A stretch of DNA of 64,000 bases, from contig CBDFIL010000002.1 of the NCBI GenBank assembly GCA_965248075.1, forward strand, positions 744,001 to 808,000, read 5' to 3'. Below, piece after piece: positions 8,123 through 17,253 of this stretch. Origin of the DNA: VXNE01 sp965248075. GTDB taxonomy: Bacteria > Pseudomonadota > Gammaproteobacteria > Pseudomonadales > Azotimanducaceae. The translations under genes and the position numbers were made by a program. The notes under the pieces are model-generated. The model worked only from the letters and a program-made list of their open reading frames with translations, was not told where the DNA came from and ran no database searches. Within the stretch, counting starts at the first letter, position 1. Every line of letters starts with the position of its first letter.

Positions 8123-9343
8123 GTGACGCGGGCCAACCGTGCCGTCGCGTTCATCTTCGTCACGGTGCTGCTGAACTCCGTGGGGTTCGGCATCGTGATG
8201 CCGGTGCTGCCCGAACTGATCGTGGACATCACGGCCGATCCCCTGCACCAGGCGGCGCTCCACGCCGGCTGGCTGTCGTTCGTGTATGCGCTGATGCAGT
8301 TCTTCTTCTCGCCCCTGGCCGGCAACCTGTCGGATCGGTTCGGTCGGCGTCCGGTGCTGCTCGCTTCCCTGCTCGTCTTCGGGGTCGACTACCTCATCAT
8401 GGGACTGGCGCCCACCATGGCGTGGCTCTACGTGGGACGCCTGGTCGCGGGCATGTCGGCCACGAGCTTCGCCATCGCCAACGCCTGCGTCGCGGACCTC
8501 TTCCCGCCGGAGCAGCGCGCCCAGAACTTCGGTCTGATGGGCGCGGCGTTCGGCGTGGGCTTCATCCTCGGCCCGGTGATCGGCGGATTCCTCGGCGAAT
8601 TCGGGCCCCGCGTGCCGTTCTTCGCGACCGCCGGCATCGCCTTCGGGAACGTGGTCTTCGGCTTCTTCGCCCTCCCTGAAACGCTGTCCGGCGAGCATCG
8701 GCGACCGTTTCGGCTCGCGCGTGCCAATCCGCTCGGCGCATTTCGCCAGCTGGCGCATCTGCCGGTCGTGGTGGGGCTTCTGGGGGCGCACTTCCTATAC
8801 GCCCTGGCGCAGAACTCACTGCCGGTGACGTGGGCATTCTTCACCATGGAGCGGTACGGGTGGGGGCCGCGGGACGTCGGCTTCTCGCTCGGTGCGGTGG
8901 GCGTGTGCATGCTCGTTGTGCAGGGCTTCGTGATCCGTCGGCTGATCCCCGCGTGGGGTGTCGAACGGGTGGCCCTCGTCGGCCTGGCGCTGGCCGTCGT
9001 CAGCTTCTTCGGCTATGCGTTCGCTTCGCCGGTGGGCTGGGCGATCTACGTATGGATCGTGGTCGGGTCCGGTATGGGCCTCGTCGGGCCGGCGGTGAAC
9101 GGCATGCTCTCGCGACACGTCCCGCCGAATGCCCAGGGCGAGTTGCAGGGCGTGATCGGCAGCGTCGCGAGCGGCACCTTCGTGATCAGCCCGATCGTCA
9201 TGACGCAGCTGTTCGGCTACTTCACGTCGCCCGCCGCACCGATCTATTTCCCCGGCGCGGCCTTTGCCCTGTCCGGCGTGCTGGTGCTCGCGAGCCTCGC
9301 GATGGTGCGCAGGACGCTGGCGCGGCCCGCGGAGGCTGCCTGA
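8123..9343 (+). CDS. MFS transporter, tetracycline-efflux (TCR/Tet) type
   Basis: An inner-membrane drug:proton antiporter-like protein of 406 residues, about 12 hydrophobic helices. The first helix VAFIFVTVLLNSVGFGIVMPVLPELI is the classical TCR/Tet start, and motif A (GNLSDRFGRRPVLL) lies in the first cytoplasmic loop. Motif C-like GFILGPVIGGFLGEFG follows in helix 5. I chose the GTG at 8123 because it has a GGGGGAG box 5 bases upstream and starts just before helix 1; an ATG at 8027 would overlap the divergent gene. Substrate unknown. Confidence 0.88.
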   Translation: MTRANRAVAFIFVTVLLNSVGFGIVMPVLPELIVDITADPLHQAALHAGWLSFVYALMQFFFSPLAGNLSDRFGRRPVLLASLLVFGVDYLIMGLAPTMAWLYVGRLVAGMSATSFAIANACVADLFPPEQRAQNFGLMGAAFGVGFILGPVIGGFLGEFGPRVPFFATAGIAFGNVVFGFFALPETLSGEHRRPFRLARANPLGAFRQLAHLPVVVGLLGAHFLYALAQNSLPVTWAFFTMERYGWGPRDVGFSLGAVGVCMLVVQGFVIRRLIPAWGVERVALVGLALAVVSFFGYAFASPVGWAIYVWIVVGSGMGLVGPAVNGMLSRHVPPNAQGELQGVIGSVASGTFVISPIVMTQLFGYFTSPAAPIYFPGAAFALSGVLVLASLAMVRRTLARPAEAA

Positions 9344-9441
9344 ATGCCGGCCACGGGGGACGGATATACTCTCGCCGCGCTGCCCGTATCGGCTGCGGAC
9401 AGACAATGCCCGGCGCAGGCGTCGCACGGGACGACTGGTAA

Positions 9442-10647
9442 ATGACCGTTAGTTTCGAGGCCATCGAGAAAGCCAGGGAGCGCGTTGGCAGCAGCCTGGT
9501 ACGCACGCCGCTGCTGCGCTCCGAAACGTTGTCCGCGACGCTCGGCGTGGATCTTCACCTGAAGTTCGAGAACCTGCAGTTCACCGCGTCGTTCAAGGAA
9601 CGGGGCGCGTTGAATCGTCTGCTGCTGCTCGATGACGCCGAGCGCAGCCAGGGCGTCATCGCCATGTCCGCGGGGAACCACGCGCAGGCGCTGGCCTATC
9701 ACGGTTCCCGGCTCGGCATCCCGGTGACCATCGTCATGCCGCGCTTCACACCGAACGCCAAGGTGGCGCAGACGCGGGTGTTCGGCGCCGAGGTGTTCCT
9801 GCACGGTGAACGATTCGCCGAGACCCTGGAATACACGCACCGCATGGCCGCGGAGCGGGGACACATCCTGGTGCACCCGTTCGAGGACGAGGCGGTCATC
9901 GCCGGCCAGGGCACGCTTGGCATCGAGGTGCTCGAGCAGGCACCGGACGTCGACACGCTGCTCGTGCCCGTCGGCGGCGGCGGACTCCTGGCCGGAACCT
10001 CCGTCGCGGTCCGCGCCCTGCGGCCCGGGGTATCGATCGTCGGCGTGCAGGCCGAGCGGTTTCGTGCGGCCGCGGACATCTTCCATGGCCGCGAACGCAG
10101 CGTCGGCCGGTCCGGGACGATCGCGGAGGGGATCGCCGTGGACGATCCCGGCCGCACCGCCATGGCGCTCATCCGGCGCCACGTGGACCACATGACGACC
10201 GTCTCCGAGAGTCATATCGAGCGCGCGATCTTCCTGTTGCTCGAGCTCGAGAAGACCGTCACCGAGGGCGCCGGGGCGGCCGCCCTGGCCGCCGTGATCG
10301 CGGACCCGGCGGTTGCCGTCGGCAAGACGGTGCTCGTGCTCACGGGCGGCAACATCGACATGATGATCCTGTCGTCCGTGCTGCAGCGCGGCCTCGTGCG
10401 GACGCGACGGCTGGTCCGCATCGCGGTGGAGATTCCCGACCTGCCGGGCGCGCTCGGCGAACTGACCCAGCTGCTCGGCGAACTCGACAGCAACATCGTG
10501 GACATCGTGCACCAGCGCGCCTTCGGCACCTCTTCGGTGCGCGCCACGGTCGTCGAACTGGTGCTGCAGATGCGCGGCGAGGAACAGGTCGATGCGGTGG
10601 TGGGATCGCTGCGCGAAGCCGGCTACGACGTGCGGCTCGACGATTGA
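9442..10647 (+). CDS. Threonine ammonia-lyase with C-terminal ACT domain
   Basis: A PLP enzyme deaminating threonine (or serine) to 2-oxobutyrate (pyruvate), the first committed step to isoleucine or a catabolic step. It has 401 residues. The PLP lysine is in SFKERGAL (about residue 51), the asparagine loop in SAGNHAQALAYH, and the phosphate-binding glycine loop in PVGGGGLLAG. Residues about 330-401 form one ACT domain (RIAVEIPDLPGALGELTQLL), matching the tdcB/short ilvA type rather than the 500-residue biosynthetic IlvA with two ACT domains. A TATACT box at 9365-9370 is a possible promoter. Confidence 0.92.
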   Translation: MTVSFEAIEKARERVGSSLVRTPLLRSETLSATLGVDLHLKFENLQFTASFKERGALNRLLLLDDAERSQGVIAMSAGNHAQALAYHGSRLGIPVTIVMPRFTPNAKVAQTRVFGAEVFLHGERFAETLEYTHRMAAERGHILVHPFEDEAVIAGQGTLGIEVLEQAPDVDTLLVPVGGGGLLAGTSVAVRALRPGVSIVGVQAERFRAAADIFHGRERSVGRSGTIAEGIAVDDPGRTAMALIRRHVDHMTTVSESHIERAIFLLLELEKTVTEGAGAAALAAVIADPAVAVGKTVLVLTGGNIDMMILSSVLQRGLVRTRRLVRIAVEIPDLPGALGELTQLLGELDSNIVDIVHQRAFGTSSVRATVVELVLQMRGEEQVDAVVGSLREAGYDVRLDD

Positions 10648-10740
10648 TCCCCGGCCCGAGCCGGGTCGCGGATGCGCCCGGATGCCGAACGCGGTCCACC
10701 GATGGCGTAGTAGGATGGGACCGGGACGCAGGAGAAGCTC

Positions 10741-11175
10741 GTGATCACAGGACTGGACCACATCGGCATCGTCGCGCACAGCATCGACGAGGCCATGGAG
10801 ACGCTCGAGGGCAAGCTCGGATTCCCGCTCGCCGGGAACACGCCCCTGCCCGACGGCGTGTTCTTCGCTCCGGAGGGCACGCACAACTATTTCTTCCAGG
10901 TCGGGGGCGGCGAGACGCGCATCGAGGTCCTGGTTCCGGTCGTCCCGGAGGCGGGCACCTACAAGTACCTGCAACGCTTCGGGCCCGGCCTGCATCACTG
11001 GGGATACGGTTGCGACGATGTCGCGGCGGAAGCCGCCCGGCTGCGCGCACAGGGACTGCGCCAGATCGACCTGGGCGGACGGCCCGAGGGTGGGCAGGTG
11101 ACCGCGGCCTTCTTTCACCCGAAGACCGCCGGTGGCATCCTGACGGAGCTGGTGCCGACCCGACGCCGGGACTGA
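10741..11175 (+). CDS. VOC family protein, methylmalonyl-CoA epimerase-like
   Basis: 144 residues, GTG start at 10741 preceded by GCAGGAG. The fold signature is a metal-binding vicinal-oxygen-chelate pair: LDHIGIVA with the first His, the central FGPGLHHWGYGC with the second His, and a C-terminal GGILTELV with the Glu ligand. This pattern and length match methylmalonyl-CoA epimerase and close relatives. No methylmalonyl-CoA mutase is near, so the substrate stays unproven, though 2-oxobutyrate from the upstream threonine ammonia-lyase does feed propionyl-CoA metabolism. Cytoplasmic. Confidence 0.82.
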   Translation: MITGLDHIGIVAHSIDEAMETLEGKLGFPLAGNTPLPDGVFFAPEGTHNYFFQVGGGETRIEVLVPVVPEAGTYKYLQRFGPGLHHWGYGCDDVAAEAARLRAQGLRQIDLGGRPEGGQVTAAFFHPKTAGGILTELVPTRRRD

Positions 11176-11212
11176 CACCGGATCGCCCGCGCGCGGGCGA
11201 TCCGAGCAAGGA

Positions 11213-13124
11213 TCAGGCGGCCGGCGCCTCGGAACTCGTCTCCTGGAACTGCAGCTCGTGCAGCGTGAAGTAGAGGCCGCGCGCGGCGAGCAGTTCCTCG
11301 TGCGTCCCGACTTCCTCCACCTTGCCGTCCTCCAGGACGAGCACTCGGTCCGCCTCCTGGATGGTCTGCAGCCGGTGCGCGATGAGGATGGAGGTGCGGC
11401 TGGCGGCAAGCTTGCGTAGCGCATCCTGGATCAGGAGTTCCGTCTCCGTGTCGATGCTGGCCGTTGCCTCGTCGAGGATCAGGATCTCGGGGTCCGCGGC
11501 GAGGACCCGGGCGAACGCCAGCAACTGACGCTGGCCCTGGGAGAGATTCTGGCCGCGCTCGGAGAGCCGGGAGTCGTAGCCGCGCGGCAACGCCGTGATG
11601 AAGTCGTGGGCGTTGACCGTCCGGGCCGCCTCGACGACGCGCTCCCGGTCGATGGCGGCGTCGCCGAGCGCGATGTTGTCGTGGATCGTCCCGGAGAAGA
11701 TGTGGAAGTCCTGCAGTACGACGCCGATGCGTCGCCGCAGGTCGTGGCTGCGGATGCGATTCAGATCGATGTCGTCGAGGAAGATCCGACCGTCCTCGAA
11801 ATCGTAGAAACGCCCGAGCAGCTTGACGAGCGTGCTCTTGCCGGACCCGGTCGGTCCGACGATCGCCAGTTTCTCGCCGGCCGGGATCGTGAGCGAGATG
11901 TCCTGCAGGACGGGCACATCGTGGTCGTAGCGGAAGTCGAGGTGCTCGAAGCGGACCTCGCCGCGCAACCGTTGCGGCAACGTGACGGGGGACTCCGGCT
12001 CGTGGATCTTCTCGTCCCAGTCGAGTGCCTGGAAGATCCGTTCGCCGCTCGCCATGGCGCGGAACAGGACGTTGAGCTGTTCGCCGAGGACCACGATAGG
12101 GTGGAAGAGCATGGCGATGAACTGCGTGAAGAGCACCACGCCACCGAGCGTCATCTCCTCCCGGATGACGTCGCCGCCGCCGAACCAGAGCACCGCGCCG
12201 ATCGCGATCGACGCCATGCTGTCCGTGAACGCGCCGTACGCCGTCTCGAGCCGCATCGACTTCGTCTCCGCCTCGAGATTGCGCTGGTTGATCTCGGAGT
12301 AGCGCGCGTAGTTGTGGTCCTCGCGTCGCGAGAGCTGCACCACCTGCAGGCCGGCCAGGTTCTCCTGCAGGTTCTGGTTCATGGCGGAGACCGACAGCCG
12401 CACCATCCGGAACAGCATCCGCGTCGCGCGTCGGAAATAGAACGTCACCACGGCGATGAGGGGCAGGGCGAGCAGCAGGATGCACGTCAGCCTGACGTTC
12501 ACCGAGAACATGATGACGAGCGCCACGAGGAACGGCGCGAACTCGCCGATCAGCGTGCCGAGGCCGCGCAGCAACTCGTAGAGTGCCTCGATGTCGTTGG
12601 TCACCCGCGTCATGACGCGCCCGACCGCGACGCGGTCGTAGAAGGAAGAAGGCCGGGTCTCGAGATGACGGAAGAGGTCGAGGCGCAGGTCCCGCAGGCC
12701 CTTGATGACCGAGGTGATCAGGGTCATGCGGTGCGCGTGCACGGTGACGGCCCAGGCCAGCTGCAGCACGACATAGACGACAGCAGGCGGCCAGTAGCGG
12801 CGGGATGTCGAGGCTCGTCGAGATGGCGACGGTCAGGTCGACCATCCCCATGTCCGGCGTGCCCGTATCGGTCTTGCCGCCGATCACGTAGTCGATGCCG
12901 ACCAGCGAGATCACCACCGGCAGCAGGATCTGCAGGATCGATGCGACCAGGACGAGTACTGCGCTCACGCCAAGCGTGACACGATACGGACGCAGCCAGC
13001 GCAGCAGTCGACGCAGCAGCGACAGGTTCATCACCGCGCCGGTGAGTTCGGCGTCGAACATCGAGTAGTCGCGCCGCTGCGCCGGACCCGGGCTTGACGT
13101 GGGCTGGGAGGTCGCTTCGGCCAC
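11213..13124 (-). CDS. ABC exporter subunit (catalytic half of a heterodimer), frameshifted
   Basis: A half-transporter with a six-helix membrane domain and one ATPase domain. The ATPase part is canonical: GPTGSGKST (Walker A), LSQGQRQL signature, and ILILDEATASID (Walker B with catalytic Glu). The GTG start at 13124 overlaps the stop codon of the partner gene, so translation is coupled. The reading frame breaks near 12775-12785: the N-terminal 115 or so residues (through SLDIPPLLAA) are in one frame, and the remainder (from VVYVVLQLAWAV) is one base off. Either the gene is broken or the assembly has a one-base error; the rest is well conserved, which favours error or very recent damage. Confidence 0.85.
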
Positions 13125-14887
13125 TATCCCGCAGCCTCGGCAGCCGCGACGTAGTCGGACGCGTCGGCGCCCTCGCGCTGGATGCGTTCGAGTTCCGCGT
13201 AGAGGCCGCCGGCGGCGAGCAGTTCGTCGTGCGTACCCACCTCCGAGATGGCGCCGTCCTCCATGATGACGATGCGGTCCGAGTGCCGGGCCGTCGACAC
13301 GCGGTGCGACACGAGCACCGTGGTCTGGCGGTGGCGCAGGCGTCGCAGTTCGCTGAGGATGTGCTCTTCCGTCTCGGTGTCCACGGACGAGAAACAGTCG
13401 TCGAGGATCAGCACGGGTGCGTGCCGGATGAGGCCCCGGGCGAGGGTCGCGCGCTGTTTCTGACCGCCGGAGAGGGTCACGCCGCGCTCGCCCACCAGGG
13501 TATCCATGCCCTCGGGCATCTCCTCCACCGTGTCCCGGAAATCTGCGGCCTCCGCGGCCTGCCAGACGCGATCGAGGGTGCGCGTCGGGTCGTCGTAGGT
13601 GAGGTTGTCGCGGACCGGTTCGCCGAACAGGAAGGGATCCTGCGGCACCATGGCGACCTGCGCGCGCAGTTGCGCGAGGGGGTAGTCGCGCACGTCCGTG
13701 TCGTCGATGAACACGGTGCCGGGCGGCGTATCGAGAATGCGCACGAGCTGCTGGAGCAGCGTCGTCTTGCCCGACCCCACGCGGCCCATGATGGTGATCG
13801 ATTCGCCCCGTCGGATGTCGAGATCGACGCCCCGGAGCGCGGGTTGCGCGGCCCCCTCGTACGTGAAGTCCAGGTGGCGCAGCGAGATGTTGCCGACGAT
13901 CCGGCTCGGCGCCGCGGCCGCCGGCGCGTCCTCGATCTCCGCCGCCCGGTCGAAGATGTCGAACAGCCGGTCGCTGGCCACCGCCGCGCGCTGGAACAGG
14001 TTGACGATGAAACCCGCCACCCGGAACGGCTGCACGACCATGTTGACGTACAGGAAGAACGCCGTGAACTCGCCGACCGTCAGCTCGCCGGTCAGCACCA
14101 GGTGGCCGCCGTAGCCGAGGATGGTGATGGAGCAGACCGCGGCCAGGGTCGGCATCACGGCGCTCATCACCGAGTTGATGCGGGCCTGGTGGCGAAACGC
14201 GTCGGCGTAGGCCTGATTGGCGCCGGCGAACCGCGCGATCTCGTTGTCCTCCTGCGCCATGGCCTGGATGGTGCGGATGCCGGAGAGGTTCTCCTGCACT
14301 TGGCCGCCGAGTTCCGAGAGACGCTGCTGGACGGCCCGCGAGGCGAGCCCCATGCGCCGCGAGGCCTTCCACGCGTAGAAGAACACGAACGGCAGCGGCG
14401 GGAAGATGAGGAGCGTCAGCTGGGCGCTGAGGGACAGCATGAACGCGAATCCGACCAGGCTCGCGAACAGCAGCACCACCGCGAGGATCGTGCCGTGCGA
14501 GATCACCCGCTGAATGAGCCCGATATCGGCGATGGCACGGGTCATCATGTCGCCGATCGTGTAGCGCCCGAAGAACTTCGGCCCCATCAGCTGCAGGTGG
14601 GCATAGAGCCGCTGGCGCAGGTCGAAGGCCACCAGCAACCCGGCGCGTCGCACCGCGATTCGCGCGAACGAGACCGTGACGAAGCGGACGCAGACCACGG
14701 CGACGATCCCCAGCACCGGCCAGAGGATGTCCGTGTTGCCGGCGATCAGGCGATCGAGACCGATCATGAGCATGAGCGGCACGGTCGCTTCGAATACGCG
14801 CGCCAGGGCGAACGCCGCGATGCCCCCGGTCAACCGGCCCCGGTAGCGCGCGACGAACACGCGCAGTCGCAACAGGGAGGCGATCAT
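13124..14887 (-). CDS. ABC exporter subunit (degenerate-site half of a heterodimer)
   Basis: 587 residues with six membrane helices, then an ATPase domain with Walker A GRVGSGKTT and signature LSGGQKQR. Walker B reads ILDDCFSSVD: the catalytic Glu is Asp. Its partner downstream has the canonical Glu, so together they look like an asymmetric heterodimeric exporter of the MdlAB or TM287/288 type, in the inner membrane. The ATG at 14887 overlaps the asnS stop codon by one base and this gene's stop overlaps the next start, giving a tightly coupled asnS-ABC-ABC operon. Substrate unknown (lipid or drug are typical). Confidence 0.92.
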   Translation of the reverse strand: MIASLLRLRVFVARYRGRLTGGIAAFALARVFEATVPLMLMIGLDRLIAGNTDILWPVLGIVAVVCVRFVTVSFARIAVRRAGLLVAFDLRQRLYAHLQLMGPKFFGRYTIGDMMTRAIADIGLIQRVISHGTILAVVLLFASLVGFAFMLSLSAQLTLLIFPPLPFVFFYAWKASRRMGLASRAVQQRLSELGGQVQENLSGIRTIQAMAQEDNEIARFAGANQAYADAFRHQARINSVMSAVMPTLAAVCSITILGYGGHLVLTGELTVGEFTAFFLYVNMVVQPFRVAGFIVNLFQRAAVASDRLFDIFDRAAEIEDAPAAAAPSRIVGNISLRHLDFTYEGAAQPALRGVDLDIRRGESITIMGRVGSGKTTLLQQLVRILDTPPGTVFIDDTDVRDYPLAQLRAQVAMVPQDPFLFGEPVRDNLTYDDPTRTLDRVWQAAEAADFRDTVEEMPEGMDTLVGERGVTLSGGQKQRATLARGLIRHAPVLILDDCFSSVDTETEEHILSELRRLRHRQTTVLVSHRVSTARHSDRIVIMEDGAISEVGTHDELLAAGGLYAELERIQREGADASDYVAAAEAAG

Positions 14888-16260
14888 CAGAAGCTGGCGT
14901 TGTTGGGCACGCGCGGGAACGGGATCGCGTCGCGGATGTTCTCCATGCCCGTCGCGTAGAGCACCAGGCGTTCGAGACCGAGTCCGAAACCCGCGTGCGG
15001 GACCGTGCCGTAGCGCCTGAGGTCGCGGTACCACCAGAGTTCGTCCGCCAAGGCGGGCGGCATGCGGGCCTCCAGGGCATCGAGACGCTCTTCCCGCTGG
15101 CTGCCGCCGATGATCTCGCCGACCCCCGGCACGAGCACGTCCATGGCGGCCACCGTGCGGCCGTCGTCGTTGGCGCGCATGTAGAACGCCTTGATCTCCC
15201 GCGGGTAGTTGACGACCACCACGGGACCCCCGATGTGCCGCTCCGTCAGGTACCGCTCGTGTTCGGACTGCAGGTCGAGGCCCCATCCCACCGGGAACTC
15301 GAACCGCTCGCCGGACCGCTCGAGCAACCGCACCGCTGCGCCGTAGTCCAGGCGCTCGAACGGCGTCTCGATGACGTGCTCGAGGCGCTCGATGACGCCC
15401 CGGTCGATGCGCTCGGCGAAAAACGCCATGTCGTCGCCGCGCCGTTCGAGGGTCTCGCGCAGCACGGCCTTGAGGAAGTCCTCCGCGAGTGCTGCGTTGT
15501 CGTCGAGGTCCGCGAACGCGATCTCCGGTTCCACCATCCAGAACTCGGCGAGATGCCGGCTCGTGTTCGAGTTCTCGGCGCGAAAGGTGGGGCCGAAGGT
15601 ATAGACGTTGCTGAGCGCGAGGCAATAGGCCTCCAGGTTCAGCTGTCCCGAGACGGTGAGGTACGTATCCCGGCCGAAGAAGTCCGCGCCGCCGTCGTCG
15701 GGACGGTTGACGTGGTCGAGCGTACTCACGCGGAACAGCTCCCCGGCGCCTTCGCAGTCGTTCGCGGTGATGATCGGCGTGTTGACCCAGACGAAGCCGT
15801 GGCTGTCGAAGTACCGGTGTATGGCCTGCGCGATCGTGTTGCGCACGCGGGAAATGGCGCCGAACGTGTTGGTGCGGGGTCGCAGATGGGCTACGGTGCG
15901 CAGATACTCGAAGGTATGGCGCTTCTTGGCGATGGGATAGGACTCCGGGTCCGTCACCCAGCCGATCACGCGCACCTCCCGGGCCTGGATCTCGCGATCC
16001 TGCCCGCGGCCGCGGGATTCGGCGACGACGCCGGCCACCTCGACGGCGCAACCCGCGCCGAGGTGCGTGATATGTTCGTAGTTTTCCAGAGTCTGGTCGG
16101 CGATAACCTGAACGCCACCGAAGCAGGAACCGTCGTGGATGTCTATGAAGGAGAATCCGCCCCTGGAAGTGCGCCGCGACCGCACCCAGCCGGCCACCGC
16201 CACGTTGCTGTCGACGGCGACCTGGTGACTCAGAACTGCCTGGATCGGGACGTGCTTCAA
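14887..16260 (-). CDS. asnS: Asparagine--tRNA ligase
   Basis: A class II synthetase charging tRNA-Asn. Starting at the TTG at 16260 gives 457 residues, close to the 466 of E. coli. The N-terminal OB-fold anticodon domain carries VAGWVRSRRTSRGGFSFI. Class II motif 2 is visible as FRAENSNTSRHLAEFWMVE, where SNTxRHL is diagnostic of AsnRS over AspRS, and motif 3 as GFGLGLERLV near the C-terminus. A TTG start is used because no ATG or GTG gives a sensible N-terminus; the next upstream in-frame codons belong to no conserved sequence. It leads the operon with the two ABC exporter genes. Confidence 0.93.
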   Translation of the reverse strand: MKHVPIQAVLSHQVAVDSNVAVAGWVRSRRTSRGGFSFIDIHDGSCFGGVQVIADQTLENYEHITHLGAGCAVEVAGVVAESRGRGQDREIQAREVRVIGWVTDPESYPIAKKRHTFEYLRTVAHLRPRTNTFGAISRVRNTIAQAIHRYFDSHGFVWVNTPIITANDCEGAGELFRVSTLDHVNRPDDGGADFFGRDTYLTVSGQLNLEAYCLALSNVYTFGPTFRAENSNTSRHLAEFWMVEPEIAFADLDDNAALAEDFLKAVLRETLERRGDDMAFFAERIDRGVIERLEHVIETPFERLDYGAAVRLLERSGERFEFPVGWGLDLQSEHERYLTERHIGGPVVVVNYPREIKAFYMRANDDGRTVAAMDVLVPGVGEIIGGSQREERLDALEARMPPALADELWWYRDLRRYGTVPHAGFGLGLERLVLYATGMENIRDAIPFPRVPNNASF

Positions 16261-16403
16261 ACGCGGCGGGAGCGTGGCGGGGAACCCGCGAATGATAGCG
16301 GATTCGGGTGCCTCCCCGGAAGCTCCGGGGGCGCTCGCGGCATGGTCCTGCCTTCCGTGTACGGCCGGCCGGCTTGCGGAATCGGGCGGCAGCCCGCCAG
16401 ACC

Positions 16404-17234
16404 GTGAAGCGCCGCCAGACCGCGGCCGCGGTGTCGCTCGTCGTCGTGTTGCTGGCCGGCCTCGCGGTATGGCAGGTGCTCCGGTCGGGGCCGGAGCCGG
16501 CGCCGCCCGCCCCGGATGCAACGCCGGCGCCCCCGTCCGCGGAGACCCCCGCGCCCGTGGTTCCTCCGGAGTCGGAGCCGGCGGCGAGCGAGCCGGCGGT
16601 GTGTGTCGCGCCGACGCCCGAGCCCTTGCCGCCGCTGGCCCGGAGCGACGCCGCCGTCGCTCGCGAACTGACCGGTTGCGTGGGCGGACTCGCGCCGACC
16701 TGGATCGCGCAGGAAGACCTCCTGCGCCGCGCGGCGGTCGCGCTGTCCGAGGCGGTCGGCGGCCGGATCCCGCGTCGTCAGCTCGCCTTCATGGCCGTGC
16801 ACGGAGCGTTCGAGACGGTCGAGCGCAACGGCGTGACGTACCTCGACCCCGCCTCTTACCGTCGATACACGCGGTTCGTCGACACCGTCACCTGTGTGCC
16901 GCCGGAGCGGGCGGCGACGGCCGTGGCCCGTTTCGAGCCGCTGCTGCAGGAAGCGCTCGCGGCCCTCGGGGACGCGGACGCGGACATTCCCGCCCGGCTC
17001 GAAGCGGTGCTCGACAAGATACTCACGACGCCGATGCCGGCGGGGTTCGTCCCGCTGGCGCGACCGAACGTGCTCTACGAGTACGCCGACCCGTCGCTCG
17101 AAGCGCTCGACAAGTTCCAGAAACAGCTGGTGCGCATGGGACCCGCCAACCTGGCGCGGCTGCAGGACTACGCGCGGGAACTTCGGGCCGAGTTGCGTCG
17201 GCCGCCGCCAGCGCCATCCTGCCCGCCGGACTGA
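16404..17234 (+). CDS. DUF3014 domain protein, membrane-anchored
   Basis: 276 residues from a GTG at 16404. One N-terminal helix (AAAVSLVVVLLAGLAVWQVL) anchors it in the inner membrane. A long Pro/Ala/Glu-rich linker (about residues 28-75) follows, then a periplasmic domain with the DUF3014 pattern: PLPPLARSDAAV, TWIAQEDLLRRAAV, LDPASYRRYTRFVD and the closing FQKQLVRMGPAN. Function of the family is unknown. It is divergent from asnS (143 bp) and convergent with the next gene. Confidence 0.82.
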   Translation: MKRRQTAAAVSLVVVLLAGLAVWQVLRSGPEPAPPAPDATPAPPSAETPAPVVPPESEPAASEPAVCVAPTPEPLPPLARSDAAVARELTGCVGGLAPTWIAQEDLLRRAAVALSEAVGGRIPRRQLAFMAVHGAFETVERNGVTYLDPASYRRYTRFVDTVTCVPPERAATAVARFEPLLQEALAALGDADADIPARLEAVLDKILTTPMPAGFVPLARPNVLYEYADPSLEALDKFQKQLVRMGPANLARLQDYARELRAELRRPPPAPSCPPD

Positions 17235-17253
17235 ACGTCGCGGGCCGGCGGCT

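Noticed and set aside
9344..9444. 33-codon frame overlapping the threonine ammonia-lyase start
   Set aside because: No ribosome site, and it covers the likely promoter.
12775..12785. Programmed frameshift in the ABC exporter gene
   Set aside because: No slippery heptamer or stimulatory pseudoknot is apparent; error or mutation is simpler.
13094..16407. Two long plus-strand frames opposite the ABC exporter and asnS genes
   Set aside because: Low-complexity composition (His, Arg, Glu, Asp) and exact overlap with strongly conserved genes on the other strand.
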